Assembly (NCBI GenBank): GCA_013368325.1
Contig: JAACJK010000007.1
Location: 496,001-560,000, forward strand
Length of the DNA: 64,000 nt
Direction of reading: 5' to 3'
From: Ephemerocybe angulata
Taxonomy: Eukaryota > Basidiomycota > Agaricomycetes > Agaricales > Psathyrellaceae
Position 1 is the stretch's first letter. Each line of letters starts with the position of its first letter. Both the position numbers and the translations under genes were made by a program. The notes beneath the pieces were generated by a model, which was not told the origin of the DNA, searched no databases, and saw nothing but the letters and a program-made list of their open reading frames with translations. Positions 32,827 to 44,906 of this stretch are shown piece after piece.

Positions 32827-33929
32827 GTCGAACCTGCTGAAGATATTCGCTACGTGTTCACCGCCCACGGTATGGAGGTGCCTTTGAGTCCTGTCTTCTT
32901 CGTAAGTTCGCACTTACGACCTCGGGGCACTTATTGATGTTGAACTAGCTGAAATCGCACACTGAGTTCGACGGGGGTGTAAAGAGCGCCATCGAGGCCG
33001 AGTCTCTGACTTCTGTCTGGTCATCGTCACCCTCTCCACCTTGCGAAGTCGCCTCTATTCAGTTTCTCGAACGTGTCAGTGGAGGATACACCAAACGCAG
33101 ACTTATCCGTAAGGCGTGTCGGCATCTTGAAAGCTCGAAAATGCACTGTGGTCATGGATCACAATAGTCCACCCATCCCGTTTACCTCTGAGGGACACTC
33201 TCTGTTGGGTCTCTTGGACGTCGACGGACCCGTTTAAAGTGCGTTAACCTTATTGGCTACATCCTCTATTGTTATTGAGTGCTCACTCGTTGCAGATGTA
33301 TTCGTGCGCAGGACGGCGATTATACGCCTCATATCCAATCGGGATGTCTCCGCGACTTCCCAAGTAACTTCTCCGTCCCCAAGACCGAGTAGGTACCCCT
33401 AGACCTCGAACTTCCCTACGGTCGTACTCCTAGCGTCTTCTCTTGTCTCATCGATCGCCTGGTTTGGAAGAAAACATCTTGGATCTCTACGTCCAGAAGT
33501 CTCCGTACCGCAGCGGTGACAACCATTGGTTCCTCGCCGCCACGTCGAATTTTTGTAACCCTTGGCGCATCGTCTCCGAAGGGATGGGGTCTTTCATGGA
33601 CGTCCTTTGCGGTGCCCAGTGGTGTGTAGTCGTGCATGCCTCGTCGCCTTTGTCGAAGAAGGACCTGGGCTTTGTTTTTCAGCCTGAGTACGACCCATGA
33701 ACAATTGGTTCGCTCGAAGTAGAGGTTATCCTGTGACGCGAGGAAAGAGACTGTGAGGCTACAACCCCCCTCCTTCCTCCTCAATGATTAACGTGACTAA
33801 CCGATTCCTTGCAGTATCATGCCACCGGGGCCTTTGCAGGCGGCCTCCACGATCGAGCCGACCATATGCCGAGGAGGCAACTACTGCACATGTTGCGTCG
33901 AACGGTCTACGGACGGATACACGCGCTAA
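32827..33929 (+). pseudogene. JmjC-like (cupin fold) protein, partial and probably inactive
   Basis: Plus-strand exons with splice-like borders: about 32827-32907 (EPAEDIRYVFTAHGMEVPLS), 32949 onward (LKSHTEFDGGVKSAI), about 33296-33391 (CIRAQDGDYTPHIQSGC), a block to 33687 and 33815-33929. The last two encode HWFLAATSNFCNPWRIVSEG, VLCGAQWCVVV, then after the intron IMPPGPLQAASTIEPTICRG. Many Agaricomycete JmjC-like proteins have the order W-H-x-D ... GAK-W ... MPPG-x-x-H-x-V ... P-x-x-x-x-GG. Here the H-x-D iron ligands read R-I-V and the later His is replaced (LQAAS), so oxygenase activity is unlikely. The start and complete exon set are not resolved, and an in-frame stop at 33927 may truncate it. 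Confidence 0.45.
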
Positions 33930-35173
33930 TTCGTGGGACCTGTCACTTAACACGCACCTCAATGCCCCACTGTAATTTATCGGGCTTTTTCATGGCGCAC
34001 CTGCATGCCCAGCCTCTCTCTGGAACAACATATCTTGAAGGTACGCACCTTTGTTCCTTGCGTTTAGTCGAAGCTAACCTCCGATTTTCCGTACTCTTCC
34101 GAAGACCTCACAACTGTTAATTTGAAACAAGACTACGCAAGGTATCTTCCTTCCTCTGCATGATCGAGTTACCGAACGTGTTGTCCATTGACCCATATAG
34201 GCCCTCGCCTTCCTCCAGCTTTGTGTGTCTTTCCTCTGTTGAAGCATTCGTCAAACGTGACCAGAACACTTTCCCTCAGCCCACGTGGAGGGCAACGACA
34301 TCCGCAAGTGGACTTCTGTGACAATATCTCGAAGTGCTAGCCTCGCTAACCCCTCTTGCAGGAGGCGATACGAAGGTTTTCGTTCATGAACCGAACCTAG
34401 CATGAGTCATCCTTCAAATTTGTCTGGGCTTCGACGCGGTAACCCTGCTCCTGGTTCGTCCGCAGTTATCAACGGATCTATCTGTCTTTGCCTAGCCTAA
34501 CGTCCGAGCCCTCTTTCGCCAGCAGCTGTCTTCGATTATCAACTCGAACATGTTCGTCACAAAGGTCCATGAACGGCTCGCTGCCACTTGCTTCGAACGT
34601 TCGAGCTTTAGGGGGGAGGACTGGAAGATCTTTCTGCCTATGGAACCAGCATGCGATGATCCTCAGCTGAGTACATATTTCTACGCTTTTCTGGGTGTGT
34701 TGCCGCTTAATCGTGGTTAAGTAGGGCTTTCTGACAAGCAGTATATCGCAATAGGAACGAGGAAAGGCGATGAGCCGTATTTCTCTTCCTTGGAGGCTTG
34801 GTCTGCTTACTTCCAGTTTCTCTCTTTATACTTTCACCTTGTTGATTTATTTCTCTTTCAGCGTAATTATGGAGTATCGCGTCTATATGTTCCCTTTTGC
34901 ATTCAGACATGCAGTCAACACACAGGTGCCATACTGGCACGTCCCGATGGCCTCCTTTCCGCAACTTCGCAGTTTCGCCGAAGTTACACTTTATTTTCGC
35001 TATTTTGTGAATATCTTCTCGCTCTTTCACTTCGTTGTTTTCCGCATTCTCAACTTGGTGACTTGAACGCGAAGGGAGTCACCCTTTCTTCTCCGCCGAA
35101 CCCCTCTACTGGTAGACGCGTCTCAACTCGTTTTCAGATCTGGCCCCAGCGCAGCAACGCTCCAGAGGGAACC

Positions 35174-35240
35174 TTTTTTTTTTTTTTTTTTCCTTTTTTT
35201 TTTTTTTTTTTTTTTTTTTTGTTTTTTTTTTCTTTTTTTC
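35174..35240 (+). repeat. Long poly-T tract
   Basis: This is about 65 bases of nearly pure T with a few C and one G. It could be the A-tail of a minus-strand retroposed copy, but no target duplication or adjacent retroposon body was recognised. The exact length is prone to sequencing error. Confidence 0.8.
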
Positions 35241-36397
35241 CGGCTCCCTTCCCGCTGTCATCTTTCCAATAGTTCATCGATTGGGGTTCTCCCCGTGGAG
35301 TTACGTTACCACCCTCCAAAGTTCACGCTTTTGCGCATTCGCTGCAGCACTTCGTTCGTCTACGTGTCCCACTTGCATTAGGTTTCGCGCTTCGCCTGCC
35401 CCAAAGCCCAATTTTACCTGCCATACAATGTAATCTCTCCCTCGAGGTACTCCCGACGCCAAAGGTTCGCTCTCTGCTTCTTGCTTGACCTGCTGGTGGA
35501 CTGAATTTTTGTTGAAGCAGAAATTCTTCAAATTGTCTCCGTGAGATATCGCGTCTTGGTATCGAGATTTGCGATCTGCCTCATAGCTCGGTGGGAGGCC
35601 TTCCTCGTGTTTACATCCCGCTCAAGGCTGACCGGTCGTATACAACTAGGTGGTCGTAACCGTGCCACGCGCATGTTCGACGAACACGACTTGCAGTAAT
35701 CGCGAACAGTCGCACCTCTCGATCCCTCCTCAGAGGCACGCTGCGTGATACAGTCCATCCGTTCGTTGTTCCTGGTACCGTTCTTCCACTTACCTCTGTT
35801 ATTTTTTGACCTGACTGCCCTTTTCGCTTTCACGTGCAGTTTTATGCCTCGACCTTGGTCCCTGAGGACTATCCAGCACTCGTCGGCTTCGACCTCACGT
35901 ACGTTTCTCCCCGTGTTTACTTTCGAATACCCGCCCCGCCCCCCCCCCCCCCCCCTCGTATTCAGGCTGGGAGGTTATTCTTTATCAGGACTGTTTCATC
36001 CCGCGCGTTATCCAGCGCTTCAAATGTGAACGCGTCATCACCCAAGTGCGAACTTATCGGAGATGTCACGGTTACGCGCGTCTTTGCAAGGTGCCCACCT
36101 TCAGTCTCGGCTGGCTTTGTAGCCCTGGGTGAACAGTCTCATTAAGAACCTTGTCGACTTCTGACATATTATGCGAAAACGAAACTTCTCGTCCTCCAAA
36201 TTCAGCACGTCTTTGAGCTAACTGCGCTCCTTCCCCCTCTCACCTGCAGATACATACCCTCAGCAGTCAATCTTTGGCCTGAGTCGCTTCAACTCTTTTC
36301 ACTGGCGTCTGATCACTCCATGCAACCTACAGTTCTCATTCACGTACGTACTTCCTATCCTGATTTTTTCCATATCGTATCCCTTATTTCGGGACGA

Positions 36398-37030
36398 GAC
36401 GGGGCGAGATTCCTTCGTGTTTGCGCAACTTTTATTGTTGTGCTGATTCACCTATATTATTAAATAATTTAGATGTGGACGCGTCACCACCTCGAATGAG
36501 GAATCATCAGCCATCTCACGCCTGCTGGGGCTCCCGCAAGGCGTGGTCTTCAGTCTCGCAAGGCTTTCTCGTCACCTTGAATTGTTCTCAGTGTCGTCGA
36601 ACTTTTATGCAGTATGTTAAACCGGTATTTTTCGTTTCTAATATCGGACTTTTCTCAAGCTTACTGCGCTTTGCTGCTCTCCCACTTGTAGGATCGTTTC
36701 CTGAAAAGCTATACATCGACTCGATTCGCTTTAAGCCACCGTCAACCAGGACGGTTGCTTTCGCGCAAGCTGTAAAAAATCAATTGCGTGCGTGTTTCCT
36801 AGCCTTCATTCAAGATGAGATGAGGAAGGATTTTCCTTCGAGTTTGCGCAGCTTCAATTGATGCACTAATTCACCCATGTTATTAAACAGCTCAGGCGTG
36901 GATGCGTCATCGCCTCAAATGGACTTTTACCAACTACCTTGCGACTGCCCGCACTCCCGGAAGATGCGTTCAATCTCGCTAAGCTTTCTTGTCGCTGAGG
37001 TACCGTCTCGTAACTTGAATAAGTTATCTT
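36398..37030 (+). repeat. Diverged tandem repeat, unit about 430 bases
   Basis: The segment from about 36398 (TTTGCGCAACTTTTATTG ... ATTCACCTATATTATTAAA) recurs, diverged, from about 36828 (TTTGCGCAGCTTCAATTG ... ATTCACCCATGTTATTAAA). Both then encode a D/GVDAS[PS]P-like peptide and a SVSQGFLV/SISLSFLV stretch. A third, weaker match to NVNASSP begins near 36027. It looks like an old duplicated exon unit. Confidence 0.5.
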
Positions 37031-39281
37031 ACGAAATAAAGACGGTTTCACACCAGCCAGCCTTGACATCGGGAACACCAGCTTGTTACGCCTGGAGTTA
37101 GCGAGCAGGTTCGTGGACGTTCTCTTGCCTTCATACTTTCCTTAACTAACGAAGTAACGAAACGGCAGCGATGCACACAGCCGGTAACGCATGGGTTTCG
37201 AGTGGGCGTTAGCAGCAGCAACCTGTCGCATGCGACACGTCATCATCCGCGTCCGCCAGTTTCCGGTCACTCAGTGGTCCGTCGCACCTAGCGATGTCTT
37301 TACACTCCCAATAAAATCCATAAATTGTCAATCCCGAGCTTATCATCCTGGCCTCCATGATAACGACTACCCCTGGCGGAAAGTTGCTGCCATCTGCTCT
37401 AAGTACCGTTTCCTCCATCTGATGCCCGTTTTCTGCCTGACGTGGCCAACCCTAGACGACTCTGCAGAGCGATCGGGTCCGTGTAGACTCTCCTTTGTCT
37501 CGTGTTCCTTGGTCCGTACCTTGGATGCAATCAGTCCTTCCTCCTCCCCTTTGGCTTCTTGCACAGTACGCCGGAGAGCCTTTCGCGTCACTATCACAGT
37601 TAACATGCGTCCCTCCACCTCACTTCGTGCGCGTAGAGCTTCTCCAGCACCATGGGTTCAATTTTACGATGACTGACTTTCGTTCTAGGTCTACGAGAGC
37701 GTCCTTAGTACTAGGGTAAACGTAACCAACGTAGGCAGAAGGGGCCGCAACGCGACTTCTCTAAGCAACACAGGTGGAGTTTTACATCCTCGACAAGCAA
37801 AAAGACCTGACATTCCTACTCTCAGGTCCTACCACCTCGTGTTCAATCGAGAAAGACCGCTCCGTTTGTGATATACTGCATTGGCAGGATCAGGCGACGA
37901 CACGTCATCACCATCCTGCTGTATCTCCGCCACAAATGTTCAATACTCTGGACCAAATCCTAACTTTCTCGCTGGCTTGTCCGTTTGACGCAATGCCTTC
38001 GATTCCGTCCTAGTCCACACTTCAGCTTTACTTCTCTAAATGGAAGCGGGTAAATGTATTTGACTGATAGCCTGCCAGTTCCAGTTTCGCCCTGTCGTGC
38101 GCCCTGTTTCTGCTGGTTCACTCGACGCCTCCTGCTAGCCTTTCTGGAGGCACAACACCCAGGACATTGACGAATTCACGATCGGAACTCTCTCTTCCCA
38201 TCTAGCGACGTCTCCTTGTTGCCACATCACCAGCCATGCGCATCGTACCGCTACACGCTCGCATTCCCCTCCCCTTTCCGCATTGTTGAACACGTCCTTA
38301 GGGGTTGCGAATTTTTGCTCTGCACCGTTTGACACGTCAACACCTTCGTTCAGGGCAACAGATGTTCCGCGTTTGCACTCCTGTACGGACTTTACGGAAG
38401 TCCGCACGGCCCCGCTTTTAATCACAAAATGTGGCTGCCTCGCTCTTGAGACGTGCGGCACGCCCCGTAAGCTTTGTTGGCGAGCTATACCCAAGCCTGC
38501 ATGTCGTGCTCAACGCCCAGCCGGCCCTGACCTTTGGCGAACCGGAAAATCGCCTCATATCATCTATCCGAAACCCCTCTTCATCGACGTTAAAGGCGTC
38601 TCCTTCTCTTCCCAATTGATTATATGCTTAGCTGATCTCTGGAGATCCCATAGCCGGCTGTGACCCTCAAAGTACAAACCATGCAACTCGAGGGCCGCTT
38701 TAATGACTGGCGATTGAACTCGCTCCGAACATTGAGCGCGGTGTTCCTCTAATTTTGGAATCCCATACCTGACGATATCTTGAGCAGTTTTGGACACTGC
38801 GCCACGCGAGCAACATGTCGCACCCAGGCAAATACTCCACGATGGTCATTTAAACGTCGCGACCCAACATTTACCTCTGTACTTTTTCCTGCTTGAGGTA
38901 CGAGGATGACTTTCTTGTTTCCCACCCGTCTCACCGGCCCTTTGTCACCTCAGATCGCAGCCCTCGACCCTTGTGTGGAATAGACCCCATGTCGTAGCAG
39001 AGGCAGTAAAGCCACACCGCGGTGTAAGCTTATCAGAAACTCCAGTAATATTTCGCAGTTCCGGTCTCTGATACGCGTTTGCTATCCTCCAGTCGTGAAA
39101 ATGCGAAGGTTTACTCCCCTGACGGCACTGGCTCTTCTTCCAAAGCATGGCGCAGCGAATGTTTGTCCACACTGCTTCTCCGGTGAGAGTCCCATTCCTC
39201 GCGCTGTCGTTTCCCTCGTTTCTCATTTATAACAGGTCGTGTTCATGAACATACTTTAGGCAGACGTCGAGCGCATAAAGA

Positions 39282-40563
39282 TTACATGCATAGAAGATGA
39301 AGTATCACAAACTGTATGCCGAAGCTTAGCAGAGGAGGGTTAGGGCTGTCTTCAGCTTCATCGACGGCAGCCGTGTAACCGACAGTTACTAAGGCCGAGG
39401 TAGGAAGTTCCTCTGTGAACAATGGGAGTCGAAGAATATCTTCCCACAAAGCCCCTCCCTCCTTGGCGAACGATATCCTCGGGTCGGTAGCGTCAAATAC
39501 GGGTACTAGCCCTTGATGTCAGCTCGCTGCGTGAAGCTTAAGATGAGGTGTGTTACTCACTCTCTGTCTCGAAACGTAGCGCAACCGGAAAGTCGAGGCT
39601 ATTGACGTATGCGCCCGCCCTTGTATCATCGTATGGGGTTAGATGAAAGGGTTGCGGCCCTTTTGTCATGGACCTCAAAGGGAGTGGCCCTCCCACGTTC
39701 ACGGCTGGTGCAAGGTCAGGCCCAGATTCCGGTGCCATTGCGTTGTTGAACGCGACTACATGCTGAGGATCTATCGATAATGTGTGAGTGGCTTATCAGC
39801 TCCGACGTATAGAACACCGTCTCACCTTTCCGCCTCGTTATAAAAGTGATACAGGCATTGTCGAATTCGTAGGCGACCGACGATTGCCCAAGGGACGCTC
39901 CTATATACGCGATCGACTGCTGAAACTCCCCGAAAAAGGGACGGACGCTGAGTCGTCGGTCGGTCCTTATCTTGCCGGAGGAAGAGGGCGGGGATGTGTA
40001 CCCTTCACCACGGATGTGGGATTCTGCTACCGAGCCAGTCATGAGGAAGCAGGCAATTTTGGGATCGCCGTTCTTCCGGAGTACTCGAAGGCTGGGAGGT
40101 ATAACCGGGTACGTTCCAACTTCGCTTTCGAGTGCCTGCACTAACCCGTGTGGCGCACGAGCTGCGTTGACGATAGACTCGAACGCAGTCAAGTTCAAGA
40201 CTTGGTGAAGCCTCCTACAATGCAAAAGCGTGAGTGTCGTGTCTAGACACGGCCTCTTCGACTGCAGAACGTACTCAGCTGCCCAAAAGGTCTGTGGAGA
40301 CTCCATAAGGGTGTCCCGAATGACGGTGGATGACACTCCGGCGCTTTCAGGACCGTCGTACCATTGCCCGAAGGGCAAGAGTTCAACGCCGCTAAAGGAT
40401 GACCTACGTTAGACAAAATATTCATTGCGCTTGAAATTTAACCGCACCTGACATCGGCCAGACGTTGGGCTGGGTTCAAGCTCCACTCCTCCGGGCGCTT
40501 GTGAGACATTCCACGCATGCCCTTCTGCAACAGGCTATACGGTACACGGTAATAATAAGGCAT
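39282..40563 (-). CDS. F2 family gene copy 4 (unrecognised family)
   Basis: The minus-strand ATG at 40563 (MPYYYRVPYSLL) is used because the longer frame begins with GTG. Exon 1 ends RLADVR before GTGCGG near 40447. Exon 2 (from about 40402) has LLPFGQWYDGPESAG and a leucine-rich stretch. The following exon has RRLHQVLNLTAFESIVNAAR, then CFLMTGSV, DRRLSVRPFFGEFQQSIAYI and CITFITRRKGE. A further exon has FPVALRFE-type residues before the final exon (about 39512-39282): PVFDATDPR, LPTSALVTVGYTA, GIQFVILHLLCM-stop. The order of blocks matches the other F2 genes. It ends with Cys-Met rather than a CaaX box. Function unknown. Confidence 0.66.
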
Positions 40564-41560
40564 GATGGTGGGAATTAGTTCGCTATGAGGTGTCAGAGGA
40601 GTCCAGTTATAAGCCTTTCGTCCTGCCCCAGGCCTGATATTTGTCGTTCCCGATGAATTTTCACGACCCTTGGAGACAATACGTAACACTCCGAGGGTTT
40701 AAGCCGTCTGAACAACCACTTCGTTGCATGTCTGTCGAGTTCCCCGAGAATACTTCTGCAAAAGTTCGAGCTGTGGCGACCCCCGTGTTCCGCCCGTAAG
40801 CAGCGCCCCATTTCATAGATCGAGCGACACATTAATTGGGAGAATCAACTGCTGACCTCCTTCGACGCGGATGCCGTCCTTCCTCTGTCCTCACCAATCT
40901 CGATTGCGTTTCAGTTCCGGTAGCCTGACCGTCCTCATCGGCAGCTCCGTTTTTTTTTTTCCTATCCCACATCGCGCTCTTGAGAATCGCAATCCAAAAT
41001 CGATCATTCGATGGAAGCTGACTTGAATAATGAGCGGTAGCCGCCCGGAACCTACTCAAATAGTCTATTCGAACGAGAACACAGCAGGTTAGACAGCGGT
41101 TCTGCAATACGTCTTATCACACTAAGACCCTAACTCCTTTCGCCGCAGTAGCTTGGAATAATTCGAACTGTTCTCGCGCGAATCGCCGAGGACCCTTGGA
41201 GAGTCAACTTCTCGATCCGGTTGGGATGGGACGAGGATGTTGGGCCTGGAAGAACGCGTATTACAGCGTATCCTCTCTCCTTTCCCGCGCACACGTCCTT
41301 CGAAGCTAGTGGAACTCCCCTCATTCCAGCTAAAATTCCAGCGTTCCTCATCAACTAAGTGGGTGACCTCCACACTATCCTATGGAGCCGACTCAGGGAT
41401 GGGTGCCGGACGAATGGTTAGAAGAGGCGATAATTTGGTTCACTGTACGGTCTTTCCCTTACCAATGTGTATTCCACTTCTAACTTAAGAGGTCTCACAG
41501 TCTCCATCTTACCGGTTCAGCCGAAACATATTTAGCCTGAGCCGCAGCGGGGCTAAAGAC
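40564..41560. other. Spacer, no gene supported
   Basis: Only short frames on both strands occur; none resembles the families of this window. Confidence 0.4.
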
Positions 41561-42127
41561 CAACGCACCTTCGTCGATGACTGCTCGTTCTTTTACACGT
41601 TCGCCGTCCTGCAAGGTTTTGAGAAAGAATTCCTTCGAGCTATGCTCTCCGTTTGCTTCGCGAGGTGGCGGTTAAAGGGAGCCTTTTTTTTTCCTAAGCA
41701 TATGCGGGCCATATCCGTACAGATTATGGAGGTAGATGACTTCAACGCGCTCTTGAGTCCGTTGACCGTTGCTGACAGTCTTGGACATTCAACAGAAGAT
41801 ATATCACGACCTTCGATGGGCAGCCCGGTCAAGACGCGATATACCTATCGGCCATTGCGTTCCTTGGCCTGAACTCTTCTTTCATCACGACGACGTCCTT
41901 TGGGAGTACACTCTCGTGAGTCTGAATGTCTTCCTGCTCCTTCCCGTCATTTCGAGCTTTCTGTTGTCGACTTTCCTTTTCCTTCTCTCATTTCGTTCCG
42001 CTCGCGTAAAGCAGCTTCATGTTCTTACCCAAGTATTTACAGAGTCCCCTGCGTTTGGAGTGGCATCGTAGACGTCGCGAGGCCCGGACATCTCGCTTGT
42101 CGCATGCCGAAGCTTAGGAGTGTCTGA
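41561..42127 (+). pseudogene. Possible relic of an F2 gene
   Basis: Around 41811-41915 one frame reads FDGQPG ... IYLSAIAFLGLNSSFI before a GTGAGT donor, recalling GEFQRAVAFLGAASQHTDL of F2 copy 5. The upstream and downstream blocks (the N-P-A-R-A-like motif, the P-V-[FY]-D-A block and TVGFTA) are not recognisable, so the gene is probably decayed. Confidence 0.3.
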
Positions 42128-42350
42128 GTAGAACTTATAGGAAGGGTCATCCAGGCGGTTGCTCGCGATTTTAGCCACCCCCTCCCCGTTACTTACCTCG
42201 GCGCTAAAGTCGGTGACATATCCCCCTTGAACGTCACAGATATAGAGCGAAGTCCATCCTTGTTCACCCTCAAAACACGTTACACTTAGGCGATCTCGCG
42301 TAAACCGATGCTAATACACAGACCCGGCGTTTAGTTAACAGACGAAATGC

Positions 42351-43161
42351 TTATACCAAGCAGCAACAGCTTCGTTCGAAATGGTCAACGTCACTGACTT
42401 TGCATAAGCAGGGCACTGGCTTCGACAATCCTTCCTCCCACTGTCGTGTACACTCGAAAAAGTGGCTGCGAGCTGCGAAAGATCTAGCCTCGGACATCTT
42501 TGTTACCAGCCACCGTTTATCGTGGCTGAGCTGCTGCAATTCTCGCTAAGAGTTTCCGCATCGTTAGCATTCAGTCACGCGTGGACGAATAAAGACGATG
42601 AAAGCAAGGAACATAATACTCACGTATCTCTCTTTATGCCAGACAAGGTTGAAATCTCTTCTCCAAGGGACTCGAACTCGGTCGGGAGGCAGCGTTGTGT
42701 ACGACGTCCCATTCGCCCCTTCCCGTGTATAGCTCTTGAGCTACTTATGCATGGAAGAGTTAGTTTTCGGTAGCTCTCTGTGTTGACAAAATTCCACTGA
42801 CCTTCTCTATATTACCTCTCTTTCGAAAGAAAGGTACCTTCTCCCAGATGCCGAAGACTTCTCCATAATAGTACCAGAAAACCGGTTCCTGGTTAGGTTG
42901 AAGGGTGCGAACGCGTACCAAAGTCGCAATGAACCAGTGAGCCAACCCGTAAAGCTGCGCCTTGAATTCGTAAACGGGGATGACCTTTGTCGTGAAAGGA
43001 GGTAGAGATCCTGCCAGAGCTTTGGCACGAGCCACTAAAGCTTGATCGTGCTCGTCTACTGTCACGTCTCCGGTCAGGAATATCGGCGAGGTGTCTTGAA
43101 GGACGAAATGGACACGGGCAACAGTGAGGTATGGCATGTTAACTGGAGGAGGTGAACGCAT
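42351..43161 (-). CDS. F3 family gene copy 3 with C-terminal CCCLV
   Basis: Minus-strand ATG at 43161 (MRSPPPVNMPYL). Exon 1 runs to about 42806: helical, with IPVYEFKAQLYGLAHWFIAT and FWYYYGEVFGIWEKVPFF. A middle exon (about 42727-42624) has YTREG ... VPWRRDFNLVWHKERY, matching DFNLV of copy 1. The last exon (about 42542-42351) has LQQLSHDKRWLVTKM, HFFECTRQWEEG ... PCLCKVSDV and ERSCCCLV-stop. The terminal C-C-L-V fits a CaaX box with one more Cys in front. It is divergent from F2 copy 5, with 331 bases between start codons. The architecture is the same as in the other F3 genes. Confidence 0.7.
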
Positions 43162-43492
43162 CGTTGACGGTTTATATTCACCGACCTTTCCGATGTCAAT
43201 CCCCTTCGCCGGTTGTGTCGAACTCCGCTCTCGTCAGTGCCTTCTTGCTGCCGGATAACGTGGACAACTCTTCGGAGTAACCTACGTCCTATTTACCTCT
43301 GCCGCCGGAACTGTGATTAGGCTTTATCGTCTCTCCTCGATCAACTTCTATCGTACGCCCTTGTCACTAAAGTAGCGTGACGTCGACGAGCGAAGGTCTT
43401 GGGTCGGCTTCGACACCTCCCAATCTTCAACCTTCCCTCCCCCTCCCTCTTGCTCCTGTTGACTTGACCTCCAGCCCCTCCCCTCAGACGTT
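43162..43492. promoter_or_regulatory. Divergent intergenic region between F3 copy 3 and F2 copy 5
   Basis: This 331-base spacer between two start codons pointing apart probably holds both promoters. It is T/C-rich on the plus strand with CCTCCCCCTCCCTC near 43435. No clear TATA box is at usual spacing. Confidence 0.4.
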
Positions 43493-44682
43493 ATGCATTG
43501 GACGGCGCAATTCACCGCACCAGGGAAACCTGTTCAGCACGGCGAGATAGATCCATGGCTACAGGAAGAGAGCAGAGCTATCCCGAATTTCAGGCAAGCC
43601 CGTGCGACTCACCTCCTCCTTGAGCCTGGTGTTAATGATGGTGTAGCAATATCCGTCTTCGGGCGATAGGGCCAGAGCACTGGAACCCTGACGCTGGCTA
43701 CTCCGCCTCGAGTGAGAGGGATTACTACCAAAGTCGCGAATGTCCGTGGCTGAGCCAGTAAGCGATGCCCGAAACTTTCGTGGCCCATATTCCTGATTAA
43801 AAGACTCTTATTTAGACGCTTAAGAGCAATGCTCCTCCTAGAATCTCGTGGAGTTATGATTAATCCTGCGAGAGCACATGTCAGCCAGACTGTGGCTCTC
43901 GATTCTGGCATCTTCACCTACTTCGCGGTACCTCCGGAGACAGCACCTCCCGTACACGACGGCGCTCTACGAACAGCTTGTTACTTTATCACTGGCGTAG
44001 TCGCCAAATCGTTACTCAGGCAGCCGAGCCGACGACTGAAGCCCTCGATTATTGACGAATCCGACCACAGGATAATGTTGTGGGGCTTCAAGGGCGAATT
44101 TCAAAGAGCGGTCGCGTTCCTGGGGGCTGCGAGCCAGCACACCGACCTGGTGTTTGAATCATTCTTGGGCGAATGCCTCGTTTTCCAGACTCTTCCTGAA
44201 GGTACGCCTGTGCCTCATCTTCGTTGAAGTGGATCGTCTGAAGTAGGACAATCATCAGGCTATACGCACCCTTTACCGGCCGCACCTTTGAGTCTCGGGC
44301 CTAAGCCGCACCACCAAAATGCTGAACTCTCTGATAACACGCAGCATCTTGCAACATATACCTTCCCAAATGCCCTGAGATACGAATCAGTTGGTAAGCT
44401 CGAACCTTCGCACCTGGGATCCGTTTTTGCCCTTTTTCCAAGCCTATAACTGACCTGTTGGATCGTCTAGTTCCAGTGTACGACGCTACGCAGTCATCGA
44501 TGGAAGTGAATGCCGAGGTCTGGGAAAATGTAAACGCTCTACCCCTACATCTCGGTGAAGTCCCTGCGGAGGCTGTCGCCACGGTCGCGTACTCGGCCCG
44601 ATTGATGGATTGTGCTTTCACAGTGCCTCCTTGTCGAAGAGTGCAGTTGTTCGTCCAATTCGTCGTGATTCACAAGATGTAA
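43493..44682 (+). CDS. F2 family gene copy 5 (unrecognised family)
   Basis: ATG at 43493 (MHWTAQFTAPGKPVQHG). Exon 1 ends before GTGCGA near 43600. Exon 2 (about 43675-43766) has EHWNPDAGYSASSERDYYQS. The main exon starts after AAAAG near 43803 and encodes LLFRRLRAM, VMINPARAHVSQTV, ACYFITGVV, DHRIMLWGFKGEFQRAVAF and CLVFQTLPEG. A small exon (about 44275-44395) follows, and the last exon (from about 44470) has PVYDATQSS, LHLGEVPAEAVATVAYSA and VQLFVQFVVIHKM-stop. It shares every F2 block. It starts head-to-head with F3 copy 3 and ends 224 bases before the convergent F1 copy 3. Confidence 0.68.
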
Positions 44683-44906
44683 TACTCTTTTCTTCCGGTG
44701 TTTCCTCCAGTTTCCTCCAGCCTATACAATATTTGTCTTTGTTTACTTACACCGTCTTGAATACTGGACGCCTGATGGCGGTGTAATGTGGCCTCAATCC
44801 TCCGCTCACCTCGACCCGTGCTTATGCTTCAAGGGCACTGCTTTGTAGGGATGTGTGGAGACGTATAAGATGGTAAATATGATCGTGCATAGTGAAAGGT
44901 GTGTAA

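Larger units (their letters stand above)
33930..39281. other. Gene-poor, decayed region with repeats
   Basis: I see no complete gene. Open pieces on the plus strand at 35834-36145 and 36421-36861 contain repeated motifs described separately. A minus-strand frame at 37209-37418 ends in GCCC-stop, slightly recalling F3 tails. Homopolymer tracts lie at 35174-35240 (T) and 35939-35955 (C). The minus strand at 38135-39226 has several medium frames without recognisable relatives. Confidence 0.4.

Noticed and set aside
36939..37100. A possible exon joined to the F2 copy 4 region
   Set aside because: The orientation is opposite and no F2 block is recognisable.
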